DNA from: an uncultured Pseudomonadota bacterium
GTDB taxonomy: Bacteria; Pseudomonadota; Alphaproteobacteria; Rs-D84
Direction of reading: 5' to 3'
Assembly: GCA_902788485.1 (NCBI GenBank)
Contig: CADAKI010000008.1
Coordinates: 1 to 50,420 of the forward strand
DNA length: 50,420 bases
Shown here: positions 1 through 7,588 of the stretch, one piece after another
Layout of the letters: each line of letters starts with the position of its first letter
Position numbering within the stretch: the first letter of the stretch is position 1
The notes under the pieces: model-generated
Databases searched by the model: none
Told to the model about the DNA's origin: nothing
The model's input: only the letters and a program-made list of their open reading frames with translations
Program-made: the position numbers and the translations under genes

Positions 1-1
1 T

Positions 2-1021
2 TTTGTTCAACCATCAAATGATATGTTAACAGTTGAGAATTTTAAATCGTGGCTTGCGCAACAATATCGGGCTGGTACACCTCTTACGATTTGGTATCCG
101 TTGGCGACGGAAACCACCGAAGATTGGACAGAAACATCATATTGTTATTTGCCAATCAAAGTTGCAACCACGAAATATGTGGAGACGGAATTTAGTGCGC
201 TGAATACGGCGCTGGCGAATGCGGTGGCAACGGTGAATACTGTCGTGACCCAGACGATTGCCCAGGCCGCATCGATTGCAACCTTGCAATCCGGCAAACA
301 GACGCGACCAGACGAAACATGTCCCGCCGGGAAAAAGTGCCTGCTGGTGACCGACGAAAACAACATCCCCCACTGGTACGAAATATTCGACCCGATAAAC
401 CGGTGGATGGAAAAGTTTTTCAAGGTAAACCCGAACGGACAATACGAAGAAAATGGTGTTGATTTTAGCCGGTGGCAGGGCAATCCGAATTTCCGCGAAA
501 CATACATCGACGGCAGTCGCGATGTCTATGTTCGGCTATGGACGGCGGCATCGCCCGCCCGCACGGTCGGTGGCATGTATCAAACACTGCCTGCGGGTGA
601 TATTGAAAACGCCGGCACTTGGGCGGTTGAGTGGGACGGCACCGAGGGCGACATCGACGCGGGCGCGGTGTACGGCATTGCAAAATGCACGTCTGTGGCG
701 GGGACATTTGCCACAAAATTGACATCGGCGCAAGAGGCGACATTCTATGAATTACCGGCACCGGTGGGTCAAACGGACCGCACGGGATATGAACGGGAAA
801 ACTTTAAAAACTGCTGGTGCAAGATGACGGCGGTGGGTGTTCCTGGCGAGGATGGAACGGCTGCAAACGGGGATGTATACCCTGTAAACGCGTCGTCCTC
901 TGCGTGGGTCTTCTACTACACGTACAATTCGGCCACCTATTGTGCGTACGCCTGTCCGGGCCACTGCGCGAACCGCGTCCGTAATGACGTGTCGTTTCGG
1001 TCTGCGGTGTTCGGTATGTGA
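2..1021 (+). CDS. Secreted repeat protein, C-terminal part (cut by window edge)
   Basis: The frame is open from the first base, so the gene begins outside the window. The 340 visible residues match the C-terminal half of the protein at 24783-27257. They share a segment around DWTETSYCYLPIKV, an Ala/Thr/Val-rich stretch that looks coiled-coil forming, a short TLQSGKQTRP block, and a last ~60 residues with paired cysteines (CWCK, then spaced Cys) ending SFRSAVFGM. Between these shared blocks the sequences differ. The paralogue has a signal peptide, so surface location or secretion is inferred. A strong terminator follows at 1138-1168. I do not recognise a characterised family; adhesin or fibre-like is only a guess. 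Confidence 0.75.
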   Translation, partial: FVQPSNDMLTVENFKSWLAQQYRAGTPLTIWYPLATETTEDWTETSYCYLPIKVATTKYVETEFSALNTALANAVATVNTVVTQTIAQAASIATLQSGKQTRPDETCPAGKKCLLVTDENNIPHWYEIFDPINRWMEKFFKVNPNGQYEENGVDFSRWQGNPNFRETYIDGSRDVYVRLWTAASPARTVGGMYQTLPAGDIENAGTWAVEWDGTEGDIDAGAVYGIAKCTSVAGTFATKLTSAQEATFYELPAPVGQTDRTGYERENFKNCWCKMTAVGVPGEDGTAANGDVYPVNASSSAWVFYYTYNSATYCAYACPGHCANRVRNDVSFRSAVFGM

Positions 1022-1137
1022 TGCAAAAAAAGTTTTGATTTTGGTGCTGATGTATGTCGGCATATAAAATCAAAAATCGACATATGAAAGTATGTCAAAA
1101 ACTTTAGGCCTGATGAAGGTCACCGAAAACAATTCCC

Positions 1138-1168
1138 CGAACCCCACGAACTGTGGGGGTTCGTTTTT
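1138..1168 (+). terminator. Rho-independent terminator after the secreted repeat protein
   Basis: A GC-rich stem (GAACCCCAC paired with GTGGGGGTTC) is followed by five T. It lies 117 bases after the stop codon. The same CCCCAC...GTGGGG hairpin recurs at about 1273-1293 without the T run. Confidence 0.8.
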
Positions 1169-1645
1169 ATTATGGTGCGTAATTTCTTCGCTTGGTGTGG
1201 TTTGCTTTGTTCGGGGGCACTCGTGACAAATCGCCTGCGCTTGCGCTGGGCTCTTTTACTCGTAGTCCCACAAACCCCACGAACTGTGGGGTGGATGTCT
1301 GTGCGTAATCGTGTTGAACGAATTGTTGTTCTTGGGGTGGGGAAACCGTGACGATTTTGGTGCGTTGGCACTTCCAAAATCTACTTGTTTTCCCTCGCCA
1401 TAACATGGTTGTGTCTGCGGGGCACTCCTGACGGTTTGATTGCGCGATGCTTATCAAACCTACTCGTAGTCCCCACCGCCCTTCGTTAAAACTTCGGGTG
1501 GCAGGCAACTGCCCCGTCTTGCAACTTCGTTGCAATCCACCCCTTCTTTTTTGCTACGCAAGAAAAGACGGGGAATATCCAGGAACGAAGGGAACAAGAC
1601 ACGCACCACATAAAATAAAAACCGCAAAATGCGGTTTATATTTTC
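1169..1645. repeat. Field of palindromic modules without a gene
   Basis: No credible coding sequence. At least three modules share a constant left block (CGTGAC or CTGAC), a variable hairpin, and a constant right block (TACTCGTAGTCCC or TACTTGTTTT): about 1202-1265, 1338-1392 and 1420-1475. The middle one is almost identical to the core of the cassette behind tRNA-Arg (28800-28860, opposite strand). A copy of the CCCCTTCTTTT/AAAAGACGGGG repeat follows at 1507-1580. Confidence 0.7.
1507..1580 (+). repeat. Two-hairpin interspersed repeat, copy 1
   Basis: Constant blocks AACTGCCCCGTC, CCACCCCTTCTTTT and AAAAGACGGGGAATATCC frame two hairpins peculiar to this copy (TTGCAACTTCGTTGCAA and GCTACGCAAG). 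Other copies lie at 27418-27513, 28019-28115, 28129-28183, 48645-48744, 49170-49242, 49297-49367 and 49511-49592; degraded ones are at about 49387-49456 and 50317-50380. Confidence 0.75.
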
Positions 1646-1834
1646 TGGCGGAGCGTGTAGGATTTCCCTCGACACCATTGGTGTCTGCGGGGAAACCGTA
1701 ACGATTTTGCTGTATTTCATTTGCAAAATCTACTTGTTTTGAACCGTGTGCGTGGATTATTAATCCACAGGATTCAAACCAATCGACACATTCACGATAA
1801 AATTAAAACCACCCAAAGGGTGATTTAAATTTCA
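1646..1834 (-). repeat. tRNA-tail cassette behind tRNA-Ser(GCT)
   Basis: Read on the minus strand downstream of the tRNA: the tRNA terminator hairpin, a spacer, then GGTTCAAAACAAGTAG, a hairpin (GATTTTGC...GCAAAATC), GTTACGGTTTCCCCGCAGACA, a second hairpin, CGAGGGA, and finally a 20-bp copy of the tRNA-Ser 3' end including CCA (1646-1665). The copy joins exactly in the T-loop. A new terminator-like hairpin (AAACCGC...GCGGTTT) follows it at about 1620-1637. Confidence 0.75.
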
Positions 1835-1925
1835 TGGCGGAGCGTGTAGGATTTGAACCTACGGACCGCGTTACCACGGTCACGGATTAGCAATCCGCTG
1901 CATTTACCCCTCTGCCAACGCTCCG
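1835..1925 (-). tRNA. tRNA-Ser(GCT)
   Basis: 91 nt including an encoded CCA. The acceptor CGGAGCG pairs with CGCTCCG. The anticodon loop TTGCTAA gives GCT. A long variable arm typical of serine tRNAs and the T-loop TTCAAAT are present. Its last 20 bases are repeated at 1646-1665. Confidence 0.95.
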
Positions 1926-1969
1926 AATGGTTGGTATTATACAGTTTTTTTTATCAAACACAAGTCAAA

Positions 1970-3757
1970 TTATTTCACGCGTTTGTCGGTTTTGAATTGC
2001 ATGTCATACAGTGCCTTGTATGCGCCATTTTCGTTTTGCAACAATTCTTCGTGGGTGCCGGATTCAACAACGACGCCTTGGTTTATCACCATGATTTTGT
2101 TCGCGTTTTTAATTGTCGATAAACGGTGTGCAATCACAAATACCGTTTTGTCCCGCATCAGGTTTTCAATCGCACGTTGGACAACGGCCTCGGATTTATT
2201 ATCCAGGGCGGATGTAGCCTCGTCCAGAACCAAAATTGGTGCGTTTTTCAAAAATGCACGTGCAATCGCAACGCGTTGTTTTTGACCGCCCGACAGCAAC
2301 ACCCCGCGTTCGCCAATTTGCGCGTCCAATCCGCCCGGTATTGTTTTGATAAAATCGTCCAGGCATGCCATTTTGACCGCGCGTTCTAAATCATCCGCCG
2401 TGGCGTTTTCGTTGCCCATCATGATGTTTTCGCGGATTGTGCCACTGAACAAGAAATTGTCTTGGAATACGACGCCGATGTTTGCCCGCAATGATTTTAA
2501 TGTTATGTTGCGGACGTCCACGCCGTCAATCAAAACCGCGCCAGATGTCACATCGTAAAATCGGGGCAATAAACTTACCACCGTGGATTTACCACCACCA
2601 GAATTGCCGACGAATGCGATTGTTTCGCCACGTTTAACCCGGAAATTTATGTCGCGTAAAACCGGCACGCCCGGCGTATATTCAAAATTCACATTTTTAA
2701 ATTCAATTTCATGGATGTCACCCGACATATCGCGCGCACCCGGGTTATCTGTGATTGCGGGTTTCGCATCCAAAATATCAAACACGCGTTCGATTGCCAA
2801 AAATGACATCAATACCGAATTATATGTTCCGCCGATTGATTTAATTGGTGTATATAACATAATCAATGCGGTTAAGAACGACACAAAACTACCCGCGGTG
2901 ATTATGCCGTGCAAAATTAAATACGAACCAAACCAAATCGCCAAACCGATACCAACCGATAAAATTACATGCATAACCGGGGTCAGCCAGCGCGTGCGTT
3001 GTAACATCTTCATCCGCAGGTGAAACACCCCGTCCAGAACGCGTTCGAATTTATTGCGTTGGTTCCCGTCCAGGTTATATGAAATAATCGTTTTGTTCCC
3101 ATTATATGTTTCATTATATGCCGTCAATAATGCCGAATCCGCAACAATCGTTTGATTCATAATACTGTTGATTTTTTTGCGAACCAATGTCATCGGCATC
3201 ATCGACAGCAACATTATCGCAACGCAGACCAATGCCAGTTGCCACGAATTATAAAATAACACCGCAATCAATGATATCGCCGTGAAAAATTTTTGCACAA
3301 AAGATTTCAAATTATTTAACAGGCCCGAACACGCCATTTCTGCATTGTTATTAAACATGAAAATCACATCGCCAGAATTTTTCTTGTTAAAAAATTCGGT
3401 TTCGAATGCCAACATTTTTTTATACAAATCCAGTTTTAATAAATTTGTTGTCTTGGCACCGACCCACGTGTTCAAATATTCCGCCATATAACGCAGGACG
3501 CCCTGGACAATAGTAAAACCAATAATCATCAATGGAATATACCATGCCGTTTGCAGGTTTTTATCAATCATAACCACGTCCATGTATGGCTTTAACGATA
3601 ATGCAATTACCGCATCCAAAGAGCCAACAGGTATCGCAACCAAAACCGACAATAATGCACGAAACCAAAATGGTTTCATGTATGGCCACATGCGTTTGTA
3701 ATTTTCAACAAACATATTGTGCAGAATTTTTTCACGAATATCCTTGGTCAGTTTCAT
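1970..3757 (-). CDS. msbA: MsbA-like lipid A exporter, ABC transporter with fused permease
   Basis: An inner-membrane half-transporter of 595 aa that would dimerise to flip lipid A-core or a similar lipid. The N-terminal ~320 residues contain six hydrophobic segments. The ATPase domain follows, with Walker A GNSGGGKST, signature LSGGQ, Walker B ILVLDEA and a switch His in IAHRLST. I place the start at 3757: an AGGGGA ribosome site lies before that ATG, whereas the longer frame begins with TTG inside the upstream gene. It is the third gene after ihfB/HU and accDA on the same strand, 19 bases after accDA, so an envelope-related operon is likely. Another multidrug or lipid exporter of the same family cannot be excluded. 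Confidence 0.85.
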   Translation of the reverse strand: MKLTKDIREKILHNMFVENYKRMWPYMKPFWFRALLSVLVAIPVGSLDAVIALSLKPYMDVVMIDKNLQTAWYIPLMIIGFTIVQGVLRYMAEYLNTWVGAKTTNLLKLDLYKKMLAFETEFFNKKNSGDVIFMFNNNAEMACSGLLNNLKSFVQKFFTAISLIAVLFYNSWQLALVCVAIMLLSMMPMTLVRKKINSIMNQTIVADSALLTAYNETYNGNKTIISYNLDGNQRNKFERVLDGVFHLRMKMLQRTRWLTPVMHVILSVGIGLAIWFGSYLILHGIITAGSFVSFLTALIMLYTPIKSIGGTYNSVLMSFLAIERVFDILDAKPAITDNPGARDMSGDIHEIEFKNVNFEYTPGVPVLRDINFRVKRGETIAFVGNSGGGKSTVVSLLPRFYDVTSGAVLIDGVDVRNITLKSLRANIGVVFQDNFLFSGTIRENIMMGNENATADDLERAVKMACLDDFIKTIPGGLDAQIGERGVLLSGGQKQRVAIARAFLKNAPILVLDEATSALDNKSEAVVQRAIENLMRDKTVFVIAHRLSTIKNANKIMVINQGVVVESGTHEELLQNENGAYKALYDMQFKTDKRVK

Positions 3758-3776
3758 GTTGTGGTCCCCTGTATTT

Positions 3777-5516
3777 TTATTCTTCCGTTGGTTCGGGTTG
3801 ATAAATTTCAACGTCGCGTGTCATCGATATAAATTTATCGGCACGGCGTGCGGGTAATTCAGATGCCGGAATATCACGCAAAGATTCCAATGCGCGTGTC
3901 ACCGCCGATGCCACCAATTCCATCGTTGTTTGCCAATCGTTGTGTGCACCCCCCGCCGGTTCAGATATAATTCCATCAATCACACCCATTGCCGCCATGT
4001 CGCGCGCCGTTAACTTCATCGCCGCCGCCGCCGTTGCGCGGAATTTGTTGTCGCGCCATAATATTGATGCGCATGATTCAGGTGCAATCACAGAATAAAT
4101 CGCGTTTTCCATCATTAAAATTCGGTCGCCTGTTCCAATCGCAATCGCGCCGCCGGATCCACCCTGGCCAACATTGACGGCGACATATGGTGTTTTTATG
4201 GCCAGACCCGTTGAAATCGCGTTGGCAACCGCCTGGGATTGGCCGCGTTCCTCGCTTTCGCGGCCGGCGTTTGCGCCCGCCGTATCAAACAAAGATATCA
4301 AGGGCAGGTCGAATCGTTCCGCCAAACGCATCATGCGAACCGCCTTGCGATAACCGTCGGGGTTCGCCATCCCAAAACGATGTTTTTGTCGCGTTTCAAT
4401 CGTGCGACCAGACTCTTGCCCAATGATGACCGCCGGTATGCCACGCCAAAAACCAATGCCGGATGCCATCGCAGGATCCTCGCCATAACAACGGTCGCCC
4501 GCCAGGTATGTCCAATCGTCAACAATGCCGTTTATATAGTCCAAAAAGTGCGGACGATTTTCATGGCGTGCCAATAAAACCTTGTCATATGCGTCGGTTT
4601 CGCCCATGCCACGGATTTTTTTGTCGTGGTCGTTTTTGGGTGTCTGGACATTTATAACATGCGGTTCAATCGTTTGATGTGTCAATACGCGTAATATTCG
4701 CGCAACATTGTCATGCAAATCAGCACGCGCAGACACAATGTCAACCATGCCATGTTCGTACAGGTAATCCGCCGTTTGGAAATTAGATGGTAATTTTTCA
4801 CGAATGTTTTGTTCAATAACACGACGGCCGGCAAAGCCAATGCGGGCGCCGGATTCTGCGATATGAATATCACCCAACATCGCAAAAGATGCGGTCACCC
4901 CACCAAATGTCGGGTCGGTTAAAATAACGATGTATGGAATTTTTTTCTCGTGTAATTTGTTGACCGCGACCGTCGTGCGTGCCATTTGCATCAATGCCAA
5001 AATGTTTTCTTGCATACGGGCGCCGCCACTGGATGTGACCATGATGAACGGTTGATTTAACTCAATCGCGTGTTCCATCGCAGATATAATTCCGTCACCC
5101 GCCGCACGTCCCATAGAACCCATCATGAAAAATCCGTTTAACACACAAATTGTTGTGTTTATGCCACCGATTTTCCCGTCCGCCGCCGCGACCGCGTCGT
5201 GTTCGCCGGTGTCTGCGCGTGCCGCCACCAAACGGTCCGCATAACTTTCCCGGTCAACAAATTCCAATGGGTCATCGGTGCATGTTGGTAAATTCAATTT
5301 TTCCCAGTTTGCATCGTCAAACAGCAGGTTAAAACGTTGTTTTGGCGACATGATAAATACATGGCCACAACGCGGACATACATAATGATTATCCTTGTAA
5401 TCACGGTAATATACCAATTTCCCGCATGATTCACATTTTATCCACATCAATTTGGGCACGCGGTCATAACGATTGCGGTCTTGGGTTTGAATACCCCGTT
5501 TTGATTTGAAAAGCAT
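3777..5516 (-). CDS. accDA: Fused acetyl-CoA carboxylase carboxyltransferase, beta-alpha (AccD-AccA)
   Basis: 579 aa. Transfers carboxyl from carboxybiotin to acetyl-CoA, giving malonyl-CoA for fatty acid synthesis. The AccD part is N-terminal, with a four-Cys zinc ribbon (C28, C31, C47, C50) and the acyl-CoA-binding stretch around TSSGGARMQEN. The AccA part follows from roughly residue 285, with FGMANPDGYRKA, SLFDTAGANAGRESEERGQS and GQGGSGGAIAIG. Most Proteobacteria encode two separate subunits, so a single chain is unusual here. The frame is continuous with no sign of a recent joining error. The start lies 4 bases after the ihfB/HU stop, and msbA follows closely. Confidence 0.93.
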   Translation of the reverse strand: MLFKSKRGIQTQDRNRYDRVPKLMWIKCESCGKLVYYRDYKDNHYVCPRCGHVFIMSPKQRFNLLFDDANWEKLNLPTCTDDPLEFVDRESYADRLVAARADTGEHDAVAAADGKIGGINTTICVLNGFFMMGSMGRAAGDGIISAMEHAIELNQPFIMVTSSGGARMQENILALMQMARTTVAVNKLHEKKIPYIVILTDPTFGGVTASFAMLGDIHIAESGARIGFAGRRVIEQNIREKLPSNFQTADYLYEHGMVDIVSARADLHDNVARILRVLTHQTIEPHVINVQTPKNDHDKKIRGMGETDAYDKVLLARHENRPHFLDYINGIVDDWTYLAGDRCYGEDPAMASGIGFWRGIPAVIIGQESGRTIETRQKHRFGMANPDGYRKAVRMMRLAERFDLPLISLFDTAGANAGRESEERGQSQAVANAISTGLAIKTPYVAVNVGQGGSGGAIAIGTGDRILMMENAIYSVIAPESCASILWRDNKFRATAAAAMKLTARDMAAMGVIDGIISEPAGGAHNDWQTTMELVASAVTRALESLRDIPASELPARRADKFISMTRDVEIYQPEPTEE

Positions 5517-5520
5517 TGAA

Positions 5521-5799
5521 TTATCCGTTCATTTTTTTTGTTAATTCACGACTGGGTTTGAATAACACGGTTGTGTTCGCCGGAATAGATTGTGGTCGCC
5601 CAGTTGATGGGTTATACCCAATTTTTGCCGCACGGGCGCGCGGTTGAAATGTGCCAAAACCACGGATTTCAATACGGTTGCCGTGTGCAACGGTGTCAAT
5701 CATGGAATCCGTTACCGTGTCCAACATTGCCGCCGCGTCGGTTGCGCGCATGTGTTTGAATTGGACCTGGATGGTTCTAATAACATCAGAACGTTTCAT
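5521..5799 (-). CDS. HU/IHF-family DNA-bending protein, probably IHF beta
   Basis: 92 aa. It opens MKRSDVIRTI, resembling IhfB, and carries the beta-arm signature GFGTFQPR...GYNPSTG, where GRNPxTG is usual. The protein bends DNA as a dimer in the nucleoid. The ribosome site AAAGGA lies before the ATG. First gene of the run into accDA and msbA. HU itself is the alternative; the sequence alone does not settle it. Confidence 0.85.
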   Translation of the reverse strand: MKRSDVIRTIQVQFKHMRATDAAAMLDTVTDSMIDTVAHGNRIEIRGFGTFQPRARAAKIGYNPSTGRPQSIPANTTVLFKPSRELTKKMNG

Positions 5800-5867
5800 A
5801 AGATTAAATCCTTTTTATACCAATAATTTACCAAATTTTCAGCATATATCAAGTGTTTTTTACAAAA

Positions 5868-5898
5868 ATATATGCCGCCAAAACTTGGCGGCATATAT
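5868..5898 (-). terminator. Hairpin terminator after the small membrane protein
   Basis: A perfect 12-bp stem (ATATATGCCGCC with GGCGGCATATAT) around a 7-nt loop. On the minus strand it runs into TTTTTG. It separates the gene at 5918-6178 from the ihfB/HU operon. Confidence 0.7.
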
Positions 5899-5917
5899 GT
5901 TCAATAACAATAAATTA

Positions 5918-6178
5918 TTATCTTTCTGGATATTTTTTGTTGCGGATTTGCAATAATGCGATTGCGCCAATTAATGATGCGGTGCCGCCCGCCAACATTT
6001 TGTTTGTTGTCTTTTCAGATGCCGCGGTTTTATCGTGATAAATCATACGCGCATCATCGGTACTGGCCGCGATATATACAGCCAAAAACCCCGCCACACC
6101 CAAAGTGGTTGCCCAACCGGTCAAACGGTTTCTTTTTTTTATATATTTTTTATCGTCACTATTACCTCTGTACATCAT
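5918..6178 (-). CDS. Small membrane protein, two predicted helices
   Basis: 86 aa, unrecognised. A basic N-terminus (KKYIKKRNR) precedes a hydrophobic stretch at about 22-38, a polar section, and a second hydrophobic stretch at about 62-77, ending in a basic tail. The start is supported by AAGGGAG eight bases before ATGATG. It diverges from the peroxiredoxin gene, and both leaders carry the same 18-base sequence in opposite orientation (6184-6201 and 6301-6318), so the pair may share regulation. Confidence 0.7.
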   Translation of the reverse strand: MMYRGNSDDKKYIKKRNRLTGWATTLGVAGFLAVYIAASTDDARMIYHDKTAASEKTTNKMLAGGTASLIGAIALLQIRNKKYPER

Positions 6179-6183
6179 TTTAT

Positions 6184-6318
6184 AAACTCCCTTGGTTGAT
6201 AGTTAACACTAATATAATACAAAATCGACAGTTTGTCAAGTGTTTTATGCTCAAGAAATTTGTCTTATGTGAAAAATGGGGATGATGTTTTTATGATTTA
6301 TATCAACCAAGGGAGTTT
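6184..6318. promoter_or_regulatory. Divergent control region with an 18-bp inverted repeat in both leaders
   Basis: TATCAACCAAGGGAGTTT sits immediately before the peroxiredoxin ATG (6301-6318), and its exact reverse complement precedes the membrane-protein ATG (6184-6201). Each copy holds that gene's AAGGGAG ribosome site. The repeat is longer than a ribosome site needs, which suggests a shared operator or a shared translational control element. Confidence 0.5.
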
Positions 6319-6320
6319 TT

Positions 6321-7040
6321 ATGTCCGAATATATGCAAAATTGTCAAATGAATTTTCCACTGATTGGGGATGCGGCGCCGGAATTTACGGCGCGGACAAC
6401 CAATGGCATTGTGCATTTTCCAAAAGATTACGTGGGGCGGTGGGTGGTTTTATTTTCGCACCCCATGGATTTTACGCCTGTGTGCACAACAGAATTTTTG
6501 GCATTTCAATCAAAATTGCGGGATTTTAATCAGTTAAATACAGAAATTATCGGTTTATCGGTTGGTGCAATATCGTCACATTTGGCATGGATTCGTTCGA
6601 TATATAGCGATATTGATTTTAATGGTTGGAAAAATGTTAAAATAACTTTTCCGGTGATTGCAGACATGGATTTGAGTGTATCGAAATTGTATGGCATGAT
6701 TCACCCAGGAATATCTGAAACAAAAACCGTGAGGGCGGTATTTGTTATTGATCCCAATGGTATTATTCGCGCAATATTGTATTATCCGCAAACCACGGGA
6801 CGCAATATTGATGAAATTTTAAGGATGCTGGTTGCGTTGCAAACAAACGATGCGTTTGGTGTATCAACACCGGCGGATTGGTGGCCGGGAATGCCCGTGT
6901 TGGAACCGTTGCCCGATACCGTGGCCGATATGCATAAACGGGTGGGGGCAAAAAATAAAAATACCCAGGCATGGTATTTAACATTTCGCGATTTACCAGA
7001 ATCAAAAATATATGAAAAAAAACCCGCGAAAAAACGGTGA
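6321..7040 (+). CDS. Peroxiredoxin, Prx6 / 1-Cys-like (AhpC/TSA family)
   Basis: 239 aa. Reduces hydroperoxides in the cytoplasm. The peroxidatic cysteine is C55 in FTPVCTTE, within a thioredoxin fold. The stretch around IRAILYYPQTTGRNIDEILR and the long C-terminal domain place it in the Prx6 subfamily. The start is set by AAGGGAG at 6309. The last ~20 residues are Lys-rich. The stop codon falls inside the first bases of a tRNA-Pro-derived fragment (7036-7045), so the C-terminus may have been altered by a repeat insertion. In a cell using oxygen-sensitive PFOR, peroxide removal is a sensible role. Confidence 0.88.
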   Translation: MSEYMQNCQMNFPLIGDAAPEFTARTTNGIVHFPKDYVGRWVVLFSHPMDFTPVCTTEFLAFQSKLRDFNQLNTEIIGLSVGAISSHLAWIRSIYSDIDFNGWKNVKITFPVIADMDLSVSKLYGMIHPGISETKTVRAVFVIDPNGIIRAILYYPQTTGRNIDEILRMLVALQTNDAFGVSTPADWWPGMPVLEPLPDTVADMHKRVGAKNKNTQAWYLTFRDLPESKIYEKKPAKKR

Positions 7041-7219
7041 GAGGGCTCCCTCGCCACAACAGGGTTGTGTCTGCGGGGCATTCGTTAGCACTCAAACTTC
7101 GTAAAACTCGTTTTCGTTTACTCATTGTCGAACCAGCCATTGCGTTGCAATGACAAGGTATCGAATCCAAACACCCGCAAACAAAAATTAAAATCGGCAT
7201 AAACGCCGATTTGAATTTT
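7036..7219 (-). repeat. tRNA-tail cassette 2 behind tRNA-Pro (distal)
   Basis: Same plan as the cassette at 7220-7411 but with a different internal hairpin (AAACTTCG...CGTTTTCGTTT region). It ends in only 10 bases of the tRNA-Pro 3' part (7036-7045), which overlap the stop codon of the peroxiredoxin gene. Confidence 0.7.
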
Positions 7220-7411
7220 TGGTCGGGGTGAGAGGGCTCCCTCGCCACAACAAGGTTGTGTCTGCGGGGCAATCGTGACGATTTCACTGCATTTTATTTG
7301 TGAAATCTACTGCTTGTCGAACCGGCCATTGCGTTGCAATGACAAGGTATCGAATCCAAACACCCGCAAACAAAAAATTAAAACCGTCCAAAATGGACGG
7401 TTTGAATTTTT
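7220..7411 (-). repeat. tRNA-tail cassette 1 behind tRNA-Pro (proximal)
   Basis: Minus-strand order after the tRNA: terminator hairpin (ACCGTCC/GGACGGT), spacer, GGTTCGACAAGCAGTAG, hairpin (GATTTCAC...GTGAAATC), GTCACGATTGCCCCGCAGACA, hairpin (CACAACCTTGTTGTG), GCGAGGGA, then 17 bases of the tRNA-Pro 3' end (7220-7236). The repeated copy is followed by its own hairpin (ATCGGC/GCCGAT). Confidence 0.75.
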
Positions 7412-7488
7412 TGGTCGGGGTGAGAGGGTTCGAACCTCCGACACCTTGGTCCCAAACCAAGTACTCTACCAGGCTGAGCTACACCCCG
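7412..7488 (-). tRNA. tRNA-Pro(TGG)
   Basis: 77 nt with encoded CCA. The acceptor CGGGGTG pairs with CACCCCG. The anticodon loop TTTGGGA gives TGG, and the T-loop is TTCGAAC. Partial copies of its 3' end lie at 7220-7236 and 7036-7045. Confidence 0.95.
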
Positions 7489-7588
7489 AAACAGGGGGTA
7501 TTATAACATCTTTTTTGTTGATTGCAAGCCCAATCCTAAAAATTTCCCTTGTGTGGGTGCGTCTATTTGTTTTACAATTTAAATAGAA

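Noticed and set aside
1447..1726. Open frames on both strands in the repeat field
   Set aside because: They run through palindromes and repeat modules and no family pattern appears.
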